Positions 1-9,010 of a stretch of 10,540 bases of DNA are shown one piece after another. The notes beneath the pieces are model-generated. The model was not told the DNA's origin, searched no databases, and saw only the letters and a program-made list of their open reading frames with translations. The DNA lies in the NCBI GenBank assembly GCA_028565635.1, contig JAOXYB010062590.1, positions 1 through 10,540 of the forward strand, in the 5' to 3' direction. Every line of letters starts with the position of its first letter. The stretch's first letter is position 1. Source of the DNA: Phoronis ovalis. Taxonomy: Eukaryota > Phoronida > Phoronidae. A program made the translations under genes and the position numbers.

Positions 1-110
1 TTTGAGACCAAAATCCTTAAAAATGGGAGGATATTTTGAGTTTGGCTGCACATACCCATCTAAAAAATATGGTTAGTACTCCCCCGGGGTAACGCATCAG
101 ACAGCAGAAA
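1..110 (-). repeat. Dispersed-repeat fragment at the left edge (cut by the window)
   Basis: A locally G/C-run-rich patch in AT-rich DNA. Read on the - strand it starts near ACCCCGGGGGAGTACT (bases 74-90), continues with gatgggtatgtgcagcc and ends in tttggtctcaaa. The layout resembles the right-edge sequence, which begins CCCGGGGAGGGCACT and ends gggtagtctttt. Family membership is inferred from this shared layout only, since the inner parts have diverged. Confidence 0.4.
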
Positions 111-802
111 CAGTCATTTTGAATAAGAGTACCCCAAAATGATAAACCAGATTATAATGCATGATGTATTATATTCTTTTCTAATGTAAAAAAATATCCT
201 ACACATTGGATGGGCATTAGACATGACAAATGTCTTGTGTAGATATATATGTATAGCTCTTCTGCAAAGTTTCAAATTTGTAGGTACCAGGATTTTTGGC
301 CTAATTGTTTTTAAAATTAAAATTCGTAAAACACATTTTTGTCCCTGAAATATTGCTTTCATCAGGTCTTATGATCGAAATCATATTATTTACTATCAGG
401 ATTGTAATATTTGGAGTTTTAACTTTTTTAAATGTATACTTTAATATGTCTAGCTCTTCATTTTAATTACACAACATAATAGTTGGAATTACATATACCA
501 TGCCTTGTTTTTCTTTGCACCTGTATTAAGAAGTTAAATATAATTAAAGTTAGATGAATGTGTAGTTAGTGATGTTATAATCCTCGCACCTTGCTATGAA
601 TATATCGTATATATGTTGCTATTTATTAATTACTAGTATTTTGTTACAAATAGTTGTACTTAGATTCCTGTTGAAAGCCAATGAAACCAATAACTTAACA
701 TTTTTTTGCTGATGAAATGTGATGAACTGTACTTCTAAAACAGGAACGATTCATATTTATAATATGCAATTATTTTGGCCCAAATTGTCAATTTAAGCAG
801 CT

Positions 803-827
803 TGCTATGATGATTCTCATCATAGCA
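803..827. repeat. Perfect hairpin, 11-bp stem and 3-nt loop
   Basis: tgctatgatga (803-813) and tcatcatagca (817-827) are exact reverse complements separated by ttc. It lies in the MBTPS1 intron and has no assigned role. Confidence 0.8.
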
Positions 828-1552
828 TTGTTTTTTATCATATTATTTGCAAATTAGAATCTCAAATTTGAATGATAAAACAGGATGTAAGTCTAGAATT
901 ACTATCTGTATCTCTAGATGACTGATAGGTATAAATCGTAAAAATATTCATAAGTATTTTTGGTGTGACCACAACCAAAGAAAGCAAAACAAACTAATAA
1001 GTGTCTCCCCAGGAAGGAACTTCTCTCGTTCAAGTCTGCAGACATTACATAGTAACTGAATAACATTTTGAGTAGTGATGTTAATGTATACATATAAAAT
1101 AATGTAATACTTCTTTCAGCTGAACTTAATAAAGTCCAAACATATGTTATGTTGTGCATAGTATGTCTGATTCATTGATGCATGTACTTTAACTCGTGTA
1201 GCACCTGTTGGTAGTGCATATGCTTTGTTTCTGTATTATGGAAGTGTTTCAAAACTGCTTTTGTATTTCTTAACTACAGTGCTTTATACAAACCTATGAA
1301 TAGGAGAGGTTGGATTATGTCCAACCCATCTACCATTTTGTCCAAAAGCAGGTCATTTAAACCGTTGTTAATTCCATAAAAATTTGGAATCACACTTTGT
1401 TTAAAACTTATGCATAGAGTTGCTTGACTATACACAGTCACAGGCATACTGGAAAAAATGTATTGCAATTCATTGAAATGCTATAATTTAAGCAATCTCC
1501 TTGAATTAGAAATAGTGTAGCTGTTTATTAAAATCACTTTACTGTTTTCAAG

Positions 1553-2869
1553 GATGGGGAAAAAGAACCCCGAATTTCCAATATTAAGTTACCTGTGCGA
1601 GTTCAGATCATACCTACACCACCACGACAGAAACGGATCTTATGGGATCAATTTCATAATCTACGTTATCCACCAGGATATTTTCCACGAGATAATCTGC
1701 GCATGAAAAACGATCCTCTGGATTGGAATGGTGACCACATACACACAAATTTTAGGGAACTGTACGAACATTTAAGAAATGCTGGATATTTCGTTGAAGT
1801 TCTTGGTGCTCCATTTACTTGTTTTGACGCTATGCAATACGGTACTCTACTGTTGGTGGATTCCGAAGAAGAATATTTCACTGAAGAGATTGTGAAACTC
1901 AGAAAAGATATTGATTTGGGATTATCTATAATTGTTTTTGCAGAATGGTACAATACGTCAGTTATGAGAAAAGTGAAATTTTATGACGAAAATACTCGGC
2001 AGTGGTGGATGCCTGATACTGGCGGAGCTAATATGCCTGCTCTTAATGATCTATTATCACCGTTAAGTATTGCTTTCAGTGACCAGATTTATGAAGGTGA
2101 TTTCACTCTTGGCAGTCATGAAATGCATTATGCATCTGGTTCTAGCCTAGCGAAATTTCCTACTGATGGATTGGTGATAAGTGCAACACTTAAAGACCAG
2201 GGATATGAGATATTACATAGTGATTCTTTGGCTGCGCAAAATATACCAATCATGGGTTTACTGCAACCGAAAACATCCAATAATGCTGGTAGAGTTGCGG
2301 TGTATGGTGATTCTAATTGCTTAGACTCCAGCCATATGATAAAAGATTGCTATTGGTTATTAGATGCCATGTTAGAATATACTGCACATTCAAAAATATC
2401 TCCTGTGTTTACTGAACACAGTAGCCAAGTTTCAATTGTTAATGCTGATCTACCCGAGAGATTGGAAGGCAATCATCTTCATCGATATTCAAAAGTTTTA
2501 GAAAATCATTTGACAAGTTCACAGTTGCGAGCATTACCAACATGTCCTCATCATACTTGGGCACTTCCCAAACCACTGAATACCTCTGCTCCAACAAATT
2601 TGTACAAGCAACAAAAACTGTTATCCATGAATTTAGATGTTCCGTTGCCTATATTAAAGGACCAGGATTTAATTATAGAAGAGAAGTTTTCTGTAGATCA
2701 TCATCATCCCTCAGAGTCGATAGCCATATTTCCCATTGTGGCTGTTTTAACGACATGTGTTGTTCTAGTAGTATTAGTTAACTATATGTATAAAGGAAGG
2801 AGACCTCGAGGAAAACGGCCCAAGTACCATGTCAAACGTCGCTACCATGTTAGGGTACCCAGTGTTTAA
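1553..2869 (+). CDS. MBTPS1: Terminal coding exon of membrane-bound transcription factor site-1 protease (partial, 3' end)
   Basis: S1P/SKI-1 is a Golgi subtilisin-family protease that makes the first, luminal cut in SREBP, ATF6 and related precursors. This exon encodes 438 residues and a TAA stop. It holds the C-terminal luminal part, not the catalytic triad, which lies in upstream exons outside the window. Near-invariant family stretches are visible, for example [17 protein letters not shown] (exon residues 51-67), GDSNCLD (253-259) and [13 protein letters not shown] (305-317). N-glycosylation sequons NTS occur at about 134 and 343. A transmembrane helix spans about 390-413 (bases 2720-2791), followed by a 25-residue very basic cytosolic tail ending PSV, as in the human protein. 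The frame is open back to 1553, right after an AG at 1551-1552; a TAA in frame at 1529-1531 blocks further extension. The GTG at 1595 is an internal valine, not a start. Identification rests on recalled similarity to human MBTPS1 (1052 aa). Confidence 0.96.
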   Translation, partial: DGEKEPRISNIKLPVRVQIIPTPPRQKRILWDQFHNLRYPPGYFPRDNLRMKNDPLDWNGDHIHTNFRELYEHLRNAGYFVEVLGAPFTCFDAMQYGTLLLVDSEEEYFTEEIVKLRKDIDLGLSIIVFAEWYNTSVMRKVKFYDENTRQWWMPDTGGANMPALNDLLSPLSIAFSDQIYEGDFTLGSHEMHYASGSSLAKFPTDGLVISATLKDQGYEILHSDSLAAQNIPIMGLLQPKTSNNAGRVAVYGDSNCLDSSHMIKDCYWLLDAMLEYTAHSKISPVFTEHSSQVSIVNADLPERLEGNHLHRYSKVLENHLTSSQLRALPTCPHHTWALPKPLNTSAPTNLYKQQKLLSMNLDVPLPILKDQDLIIEEKFSVDHHHPSESIAIFPIVAVLTTCVVLVVLVNYMYKGRRPRGKRPKYHVKRRYHVRVPSV

Positions 2870-2874
2870 ATAAA
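2869..2874 (+). terminator. AATAAA overlapping the MBTPS1 stop codon (alternative poly(A) signal)
   Basis: The last A of the TAA stop is also the first A of a perfect AATAAA. Use of it would leave almost no 3'UTR. The following sequence (cctctgtcacatactgctc) is only weakly U-rich, so it may be silent. Confidence 0.25.
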
Positions 2875-3325
2875 TCCTCTGTCACATACTGCTCATTCTT
2901 TATAGTGAAAATGCCACTGAAAATCATTATTTTTGTTATGAAATTCAATTACATATGCGTGCACGTGTTATAAAGAACTGTAACATGTTGAGGTCACTTG
3001 GAAAGTAATCAAACCATGTATGTTTTCCTTTTCATACATATTTTTCAATGTCATCTCATTGTTATCATATTAAGCCAGAAATAGAAATCATCATTTTATC
3101 CAATTAAATTTTAGAGTATGTTTTGCTTCAACTACAATCACCTGGCTCAACTCAAATTATTCCAAAAAATATGTGTTTTTACCTTGATGAGCAACTAAAT
3201 AATATACCATTGCTTATTTTTAAATATTAAAATAGGTTTTATTGTTGCTATGCATTTGTATTGTGATGTTTACCACTGTTTATTATAACTCCTATGTGAA
3301 TAAAGTTTTGTAAACAATTAATTAT
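2870..3325 (+). other. MBTPS1: Probable 3' untranslated region of MBTPS1
   Basis: AT-rich sequence with no open frame follows the MBTPS1 stop at 2867-2869. The likeliest end is about 15-25 bases after the AATAAA at 3299-3304. An earlier AATAAA at 2869-2874 overlaps the stop codon, so a much shorter 3'UTR is possible. The end point at about 3325 is an estimate. Confidence 0.6.
3299..3304 (+). terminator. Canonical poly(A) signal AATAAA, likely for MBTPS1
   Basis: AATAAA lies about 430 bases after the MBTPS1 stop and is followed by a U/GU-rich stretch (gttttg, then attttactttaattg). That is the expected layout for cleavage 10-30 bases downstream. No transcript evidence is available. Confidence 0.6.
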
Positions 3326-5430
3326 GCGGTATTTTACTTTAATTGTAAAAACACTCTAATTCTGGGTCTACTAGTGCTGACAGGCTGCCAATGTTTGAGC
3401 TGAAGGCATTTATGGTAAAAATCTGTAGAAACCAGAGTAGAAAATACTGTACTCGACTATCATTCATTAATCCACGTGCAAACTATTCTCTCACATGATG
3501 CTCATTTGGACTCCCAGAGTCCACATATTGTTAACTTGTCAAGCTTTCTTCTAAATTCTGTATGCCATCAATAGGGTAGACTGTTTGTATTTTCCAAAAT
3601 ATACAGAATTTCGCAGTCACTAGAGATTTTGCTACTTGTAAGAATTTAAAATTAAAAAGACAAGCTTTAAAATTATAGAATAAAAGTGAAATTTAAATCA
3701 CTATAAACCTACTTTTATTGTTTCTACATAATAATATTTATAAACTTTAGAACTACATACCAATAAAAATGTTTATATACAGATGAAAACTACAGGCAAG
3801 CAAAAAATACAATCTTCTATGCAGCAGATGCAAATACCAAATAATTATACTTCAATGCAGAACTGATCTTGGCAAGGTATAACAGACTGTATGCCAATAA
3901 AGATGAACAATACGAATTATTGAGTTGGAATGATTTTGCAATATTAGGAAAGCAATTCCTTAATCCAAACTATTTATTGCAAGAATATTTCGGAAAGTTA
4001 AAAAAAATCATAAGCAGTATGGAAAATCAAAGCACAAGTTATCACAAATGTATATAAATTTACATAAAAAAAAATTAAGAAGCATCGTCATAAAACATTT
4101 TGTTCACATGTAGGGATCAACTACATGTATATATTTATCTATTCATCTTACTGTAAGTTTCCCAGTTATGCTCTTTTGTATATACAACATACAGATTTGT
4201 GATGCAGTAAAATGACATCAGAAATATCTGTTATTACGAGACATTGAGGGGGGAATGGGTAGGGACCACCGCTTAAAGGAAATAATATTGCCTTTTCCCC
4301 AAACACAAATGATAAATTCCTGCAATCGTGGGTCACGAAAATAATATAACCCTTTCCCACCTCAACAATAATTACTGTATATAAACAGGTTGTAGGCAGT
4401 ACTAATAGTCTATTGGAAGCTCCTAAGAAGATAATTATACTGCAAATTATTGTTGGGATTATGTTCCTTGACTATTCATATCCATGCATTTTCTTTAGAG
4501 GAGTTACAAAGGGGGTAAGCAAGAGAGTACAATTTCGTTGCAAAGAAATAAAAAATGATAATCTTATTGCATAAACAAAAATTTATGTAACGCTATAACA
4601 CGAAAATAAAACAACGTTTATCACATTGCATGGACCAAAAAAAAGTTTGCCCCCGCTCTATCTACCCAAATAGTTTGATGACCCCTAGTGCTTGTGTGTC
4701 TATATTTATGTACACGGAATTCAGGATTCTGTGTTTCCCCAGAAAATTCCCTGTCAGACTAAGCTGATGACGTTGGAAAAACCTGAATAGCTGTCACAAA
4801 CCAGTATTTAGTACCTTATCCGGTGTGAGCATAACTCGGAAACCTACTATAATGAATATTCACATTCTTACAAATATGTGGTACCATTAAAAATGTGTTT
4901 CTACCTAGAAATGTGTCTTGAACAGTATGAAGCACCAGCCTGACATAACTCAATTATTGTGTATCTATGTTTTTTAAAAAAATTATAATTTCCTCAAAGC
5001 TGTCACCTGAGTTATCCAAATTTCATGTCTACAAAACTTATTTGAGCTTCATTCCTTTGCAATAGCAAGTTTATAAAATATGTTATAAACTAGAAAATAC
5101 GTCTGTAGTCCTTTACAACCATTACAATAGTTGTAGCTCTATCTGGTTAACTTAGTGTACTATATATGATGTGCTGTAATACATCCATGATAATTTTTTT
5201 TTGCAGTAGTTGAAAAGTACAATTCCCAAAGAACATACAACAGTTATTGCTTATGATAGTGAATCCATTTTCTTTAATTTTTTTTAATCCAAAAATGGAG
5301 GTGAAATACCACTCATCATTAACAAACCTTGAGCTTAAGAAATTTCACAAAATGCTAGTTTTCCTAGATTATGAACTCCAAAGATAACAAAATGAAGATT
5401 TTTTTGAGAAATTAATACGAAAATCAAAAG
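3326..5430. other. Region between the two convergent genes; no gene seen
   Basis: About 2.1 kb of AT-rich sequence separates the MBTPS1 poly(A) signal from the nearest XPO7 poly(A) signal. Part may be a longer XPO7 3'UTR, since further - strand AATAAA hexamers occur at 3714-3719 and 3973-3978. Small open frames (for example + strand 3869-4057) have no ATG start at their ends, no splice context and no recognisable motif. GC-richer patches with G or C runs near 4229-4270 and 4640-4690 look like old repeat fragments. Confidence 0.6.
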
Positions 5431-5436
5431 TTTATT
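5431..5436 (-). terminator. Poly(A) signal AATAAA on the - strand, candidate for XPO7
   Basis: The + strand TTTATT reads AATAAA on the - strand, about 160 bases after the XPO7 stop. U-rich sequence follows in - strand direction (ttctcaaaaaaatcttcattttgtt). It is the first canonical hexamer after the stop. Distal alternatives at 3973-3978 and 3714-3719 would give a 3'UTR of about 1.6-1.9 kb. Confidence 0.4.
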
Positions 5437-5593
5437 TTATGCTTTTTCTATAATAAAGATTCTGCCTGACATTTTATCAAAAACATTTCTGATCAGAAGT
5501 TAGGCACGTTAGGCAATCAAGACAACGCAGATATACCAAAAACACAATATGTAAAACAGGTGGATATATGTAGTTAAACATAAACTTAAACTG

Positions 5594-5696
5594 TTAGCTC
5601 ATCATGTCATGCAGAGATCCTATGTGGTTCTGATTTGCAGGAGATTTTAATGAGTCATTGACATCGCGGCGGAATATTGATAAATTCTGAGTAAAC
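5594..5696 (-). CDS. XPO7: Exportin-7, terminal coding exon
   Basis: Last coding exon of the nuclear transport receptor exportin-7 (RanBP16), a karyopherin-beta protein of HEAT repeats that carries cargo with Ran-GTP. The exon starts after a - strand acceptor (ctctttttttatag at 5697 and above). Its first base completes the arginine codon begun in the previous exon. It encodes FTQNLSIFRRDVNDSLK, then a less conserved linker, then HDMMS and TAA (5594-5596). The human protein ends in the same way, with a conserved QNLSxFRRxVNDS block and a DMMS terminus. The stretch between them (SPANQNHIGSL) is the variable part. Length of 33 codons plus stop agrees with the family. Confidence 0.95.
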
Positions 5697-5976
5697 CTAT
5701 AAAAAAAGAGTTTGACACAAATAAAACTTGAAAGCAACAAGTTACACAAAAGTCAATCAATGTTTTTAACAGTTCCTTACATAATAATGCCAAATTTATA
5801 ATAATCAATATCATAAAAAATGATTAAATTAATCTTTCCTTAATGCAACTCTTACTCTGCTCACTGTCATACATTCACATAGTCATAGTATCATAATTAT
5901 ATTGTAATAGTATACCATAAAGTATAAAATATATCAAACTGGTGTTACATCTAGCTTAAAAGAAATTTGTAGTTAC
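5697..5976 (-). other. XPO7: Intron of XPO7 between the last two coding exons
   Basis: A 280-nt phase-2 intron on the - strand. The donor is CAG|GTAACT at 5976 downward and the acceptor is TTTTATAG at 5697. The arginine codon AG|G is split across it. Nothing else is seen inside. Confidence 0.93.
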
Positions 5977-6104
5977 CTGTCTCTATTTTTTGACAACAAA
6001 GAAACTTCAATTCCCTCCATCAAATTTTCAAAGCACTGAGCCATAGTCTGTTGTTTATCCGCTGGCTGACTATTAATTATACTCTGCCGAAGTTTATTAT
6101 AGTA
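5977..6104 (-). CDS. XPO7: Exportin-7, penultimate coding exon
   Basis: A 128-nt exon on the - strand, flanked by a tatatttttcag acceptor (6105 and above) and a CAG|GTAACT donor. It encodes 42 full codons plus two bases: [17 protein letters not shown], then the near-invariant [11 protein letters not shown], then a LLSKNRDR end. This matches the human exportin-7 C-terminal segment with its [14 protein letters not shown] and LTKNRDRFTQNL blocks. The phase fits both neighbours: phase 0 upstream and phase 2 downstream. It is too short and too interrupted by in-frame intron stops to stand out as a plain open frame, and was found by reading the - strand between the conserved exons. Confidence 0.95.
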
Positions 6105-7364
6105 CTGAAAAATATAGCAGAGATATTAGAACAATAAATTCTGCATGCAAAGCAGAATTTACAAATCATAAATACAGCAACTCAACATTTCATGTAGATA
6201 GTTACACTACTTCTTGTTATTACATCATAGTTATCAATATATGAAATAGCTCAACTCAGGAACAGAACATGTTGTCAATCGGCCAAATGGTAAGTGATCT
6301 CAAAATTCTAGATTATTCATCCTCTAGTTATATCCAAATAGTATGCCAAGTTCCTGCAAGTGGAGTAGAAGAGCCTTATGACAAAAGAACATCTTCTTGG
6401 CTGGCAATCAGTCATACTGGAAACAACAGACTATATGCATGTGGTTGAGGGCGTCACACTCGGACCCTATGGTCCCAGCAACCTTAGTTATATACAATAC
6501 TTACTTATATATTTAAATCTGACTTTAGAAAAGCCTTAAATGGAGAAAATTTAACAAGATAAAGAACAGTAATGAATAATAGTTGTTTGTAGTGATATGC
6601 TCACAAACAGGAGAATATTTCTTAGATCAAAGAGATTGGTTTTGGCTCAATATGCGAAGGAAGCATTCTGAATGAATCGCACTAGCGATCGAAAAACTAT
6701 GTCATTTTTCATTCGCAAAATGCGACATCTGGGAACACTGGTGGGTCCACCAAGTGCATGCAAATGGTCTATTAAAACTTTGATTCTGGATTATGCATCC
6801 TCTAGTTATATCTCAGTATTATGCCGAGTTTTAAGTAGTTCCTGCAAGTGGTGTAGGAGAAGAGACTTATGACACAATTAACAGCTTATCATGGAACAAA
6901 TATGGCCGTCAGTCAGCCATATTGGAAATGATCAAAATTTGATTCCAGATTATTCATCGTCTAGTTATATGCTAATAATATGTCAAGTTTCACAAAGTTC
7001 ATGCTAATGAAGTAGGAGAAGAGGCTTATGACTGAAACAAATTAACAGCTCATCAAGGGTAAATGTGGATGGTAGTCGGCCATATTGGAAAAAAAAATTG
7101 CTTGCAGATTATGCACCCTCTAGTTATATCTCAATAGCATGCCAAGTTTCCTACAAGTGGTGTAGGAGGAGAAGAGGTTTATGACAAAATGTTATATATT
7201 ACAATGCCATAGGTTAAAAAGTAAACAGCCTATCTGATTATTATGAATTTAATAGTACCAGTTCTGCAAGTATACCTTGGACCAATTAAGCTCTAGCAGG
7301 AATTTTGGCGAGATATGTAAGATCAAATCAGGCTGTGCAAGATATAGAATTCATATTTACTAAC
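6105..7364 (-). other. XPO7: Intron of XPO7 containing a tandem repeat array
   Basis: A 1260-nt phase-0 intron on the - strand. The donor GAG|GTTAGT starts at 7364 and the acceptor tatatttttcag ends at 6105. Most of it is taken up by degenerate repeats of about 159 bp, annotated separately. The small + strand open frame at 6672-6872 falls in this repeat DNA and is not supported as a gene. Confidence 0.9.
6311..7190. repeat. Degenerate tandem array, period about 159 bp, inside an XPO7 intron
   Basis: A unit starting gattatgcatcctctagtta recurs with clear copies beginning at 6311, 6789, 6948 and 7107. The spacing is 159 between the last three and 478 (about 3 x 159) between the first two. Shared landmarks in order are tagttatat, atgccaag, gtgtaggagaagag, cttatgac and tcagccatattgg. 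In the 478-base gap, a weak copy is visible at 6471-6630 (ttagttatat at 6484, in register), and a barely recognisable one at 6630-6788. The final copy is cut off near 7190. The array is therefore about 5.5 units, the middle ones heavily eroded. Boundaries are approximate. It could be an intronic satellite or the internal repeats of a non-autonomous transposon. No target-site duplication or terminal repeat was recognised. Confidence 0.85.
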
Positions 7365-7463
7365 CTCCTCATTCAGTAAGATTAAACCTAGCAAAGGCCG
7401 TGACATTGACCACTGGTTTCGACAATCCTCAAACATGATTATATTCAATACCGTTGACAGCAT
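7365..7463 (-). CDS. XPO7: Exportin-7, third-from-last coding exon
   Basis: A 99-nt exon of exactly 33 codons on the - strand, phase 0 at both ends. It follows a strong acceptor (ctgtatgttttttcag) and ends at GAG|GTTAGT. It encodes [20 protein letters not shown] followed by [13 protein letters not shown]. This is almost identical to the human exportin-7 block [20 protein letters not shown], which also continues [12 protein letters not shown]. The leading methionine is internal: sequence before it is intron, so this is not a translation start. It is the most diagnostic exon for the XPO7 call and distinguishes it from other karyopherins, though vertebrate RANBP17 is a close paralog. Confidence 0.97.
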
Positions 7464-7550
7464 CTGAAAAACATACAGGATTCGTAATAAAGATATTACC
7501 TGGTTTAACACAAATAGTAATACTCAATTTTGTAAACTTTTCTAACGTAC
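7464..7550 (-). other. XPO7: Short 87-nt intron of XPO7
   Basis: Phase-0 intron on the - strand with donor CAG|GTACGT and acceptor TTTTTTCAG. It is much shorter than the other introns here. Confidence 0.93.
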
Positions 7551-7705
7551 CTGTTGTAAAATTTCAGGATGCAATTCCATGATGCGTAGAAATGAATCGC
7601 CATCTTGTCCATTGCCTCGTTTCTTTGTCTTTTTTGTAAGTTTCTTAAACAAGTAAGTAACAATGTTGTCTAAAATAGCACAGCAACCAGTGCATACCAT
7701 CGTAT
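7551..7705 (-). CDS. XPO7: Exportin-7, fourth-from-last coding exon
   Basis: A 155-nt exon on the - strand. It begins after a pyrimidine-rich acceptor (tccttttTCTTTTTAG at 7706) with two bases, AT, that complete an aspartate codon whose G lies in the previous exon. It encodes (D)[19 protein letters not shown], then the basic stretch [10 protein letters not shown], then [14 protein letters not shown], and ends at CAG|GTACGT. Human exportin-7 has the same [18 protein letters not shown] and HPEMIQQ landmarks. The loop after the basic stretch (GNGQDGDS) appears about two residues shorter than in human, as recalled. This region is part of the C-terminal HEAT-repeat solenoid. The open frame continues upstream to 7766, but that part is intron sequence. 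Confidence 0.96.
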
Positions 7706-9010
7706 CTAAAAAGAAAAAGGATAAACATTCATTACACCAGAGTTCTATTATACAACATAATGCCATAAAACAAGAGACATAGCCAACAAGGACTTAAAAC
7801 ATCAATTTGTTTCATAAATCTTCTTTTAAGTTGCACATGGTATCTATCAATTTCAAAAATCTCAAAAACAGTATCACTGCATACATTTAACCAATATTAG
7901 TATTTAATTTAGTGTGAATCTTTCACCTCTATAACTGTTAGTCATCTTTACCATGCACAGTAAAATTTTCAAAGCAGAGTAGAAGTTACTAACTTTACAT
8001 CTGTATTTAAAAAAGACAAAATTGTCTATTTACAAAAACTGCATATTTATAATAAGATTGCTTTGTGAGAATTATTAATCACTGCTGTTACACTCAAATA
8101 CCATCATTAAATAATTTCAACAAGCATAATGTAAGCATGCCGAGTAAATTTTTAATTTAATAAACATTCATAGCAGTATTTGCAATTACGGATCTATGAT
8201 AATACGTGAAAAATAAACAATAGGTCATAGCAAAAAATCTGCTTCTGCTAAAATTTCATTCTAAAATATTAAGGGGGTTTCAAAGGCACTGATCATATAA
8301 TCTTTTTAGGCTTCCACAGGTGATCCTTCATTTCTATCAGTTGCAATGAAGAAACTGCAATTCATATGTTTTGTTCAGTAAAAAAAAAGAATGGTGACAG
8401 GCAATTATAGAGTTACTGAGTACCTAGCAATCATGCATTAGCAGTTGTTGCTCTCCAAGCCAATGAACAGAAAATATACTGGAAATAACAATAGAATCAG
8501 AATTCTCAACTGCATTACAAAGACATATTACAGTAAACCCAAACCAGCAAGCAGTATTTATATTATGTTAATTACAATAGGTGTACAAGTTCATTATAAC
8601 CATAAACCCTCACTGTAATCATAGGGAAGGGTAGGCCGCAGGCAAATTGGAAAAACTGGCTTGCCATTATGAAACTGTCAAAAGTTCAAAATTTGAGTTA
8701 GAAGCAAAACAGCGCTAGCCTTAAAAGCTGTTTACTATTTTTACTATCACTCAGTCAGAAAACTAAGACCACTATGGGACAAAACTTATCAGCTAAATTA
8801 CAATCAGTTGTCAACATATACCAGAAGTTTACCTCACTAAAGTCTATATTGAATTCTTGATTTTAAGTATATTTTTTGTTTCATGATTTTTTATTCATGC
8901 TCATATCTCAAGAATAGTTTTTCAAAAATGGCCTGGAACCTGCAATGAGGGGTTACGAGTTTATTTCAGGCTGGGAGATATTCCTTGGTACAGGTTTGAA
9001 TAATACTTAC
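7706..9010 (-). other. XPO7: Intron of XPO7 upstream of the DTMVCTGCC exon
   Basis: Phase-1 intron on the - strand; the acceptor at 7706-7707 is clear. The donor is assigned to TTG|GTAAGT at 9010 downward if the microexon at 9011-9028 is correct, giving a length of 1305 nt. I read the - strand through this interval for the conserved segment preceding DTMVC and found no better candidate. No other gene or repeat is recognised. Confidence 0.65.

Larger units (their letters stand above)
1..1552 (+). other. MBTPS1: Intron of MBTPS1 (3' part), upstream of the terminal exon
   Basis: No stretch here reads as the S1P segment expected just before the terminal exon, and all frames are broken by frequent stops. 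The sequence is AT-rich and non-coding. It ends in a pyrimidine-leaning acceptor (ctttactgttttcaag) with the uncommon AAG rather than CAG or TAG. Two structures stand out: a dispersed-repeat fragment at the left edge (about 1-110) and a perfect hairpin at 803-827. The short open frames on the - strand show no conserved motif. That this is intron, and not intergenic DNA, is inferred from the exon start at 1553. Confidence 0.8.

Noticed and set aside
1595-1597. GTG as the start codon of a 424-residue protein
   Set aside because: The frame is open upstream to 1553 and the residues there ([15 protein letters not shown]) match the internal site-1 protease sequence. GTG is a valine in the middle of the protein.
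1666-1953. 95-residue open frame on the - strand
   Set aside because: It lies opposite the MBTPS1 exon and is a reading-frame shadow.
2542-2781. 79-residue open frame on the + strand in another frame
   Set aside because: It is a shadow within the MBTPS1 exon, in a different frame from the conserved protein.
3869-4057. 62-residue open frame on the + strand
   Set aside because: It begins with TTG, has no conserved motif and no splice context, and lies between the two genes, possibly antisense to the XPO7 3'UTR.
6311-7190. CRISPR-like array
   Set aside because: The units are 159 bp, degenerate throughout and without distinct repeat and spacer parts, and the locus is an intron of an animal gene.
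7323-7511. Stand-alone 62-residue gene on the - strand
   Set aside because: Only 7365-7463 is coding, as an internal exportin-7 exon. The flanks are intron with clear splice sites.
7542-7766. Stand-alone 74-residue gene on the - strand
   Set aside because: The conserved part is the exportin-7 exon 7551-7705. The methionine start lies in the intron.
7937-7970. Alternative phase-1 donor after ...ENFTVH on the - strand
   Set aside because: The residues match the conserved segment before DTMVC less well than the microexon at 9011-9028, and the donor (GTAAAG) is weaker.
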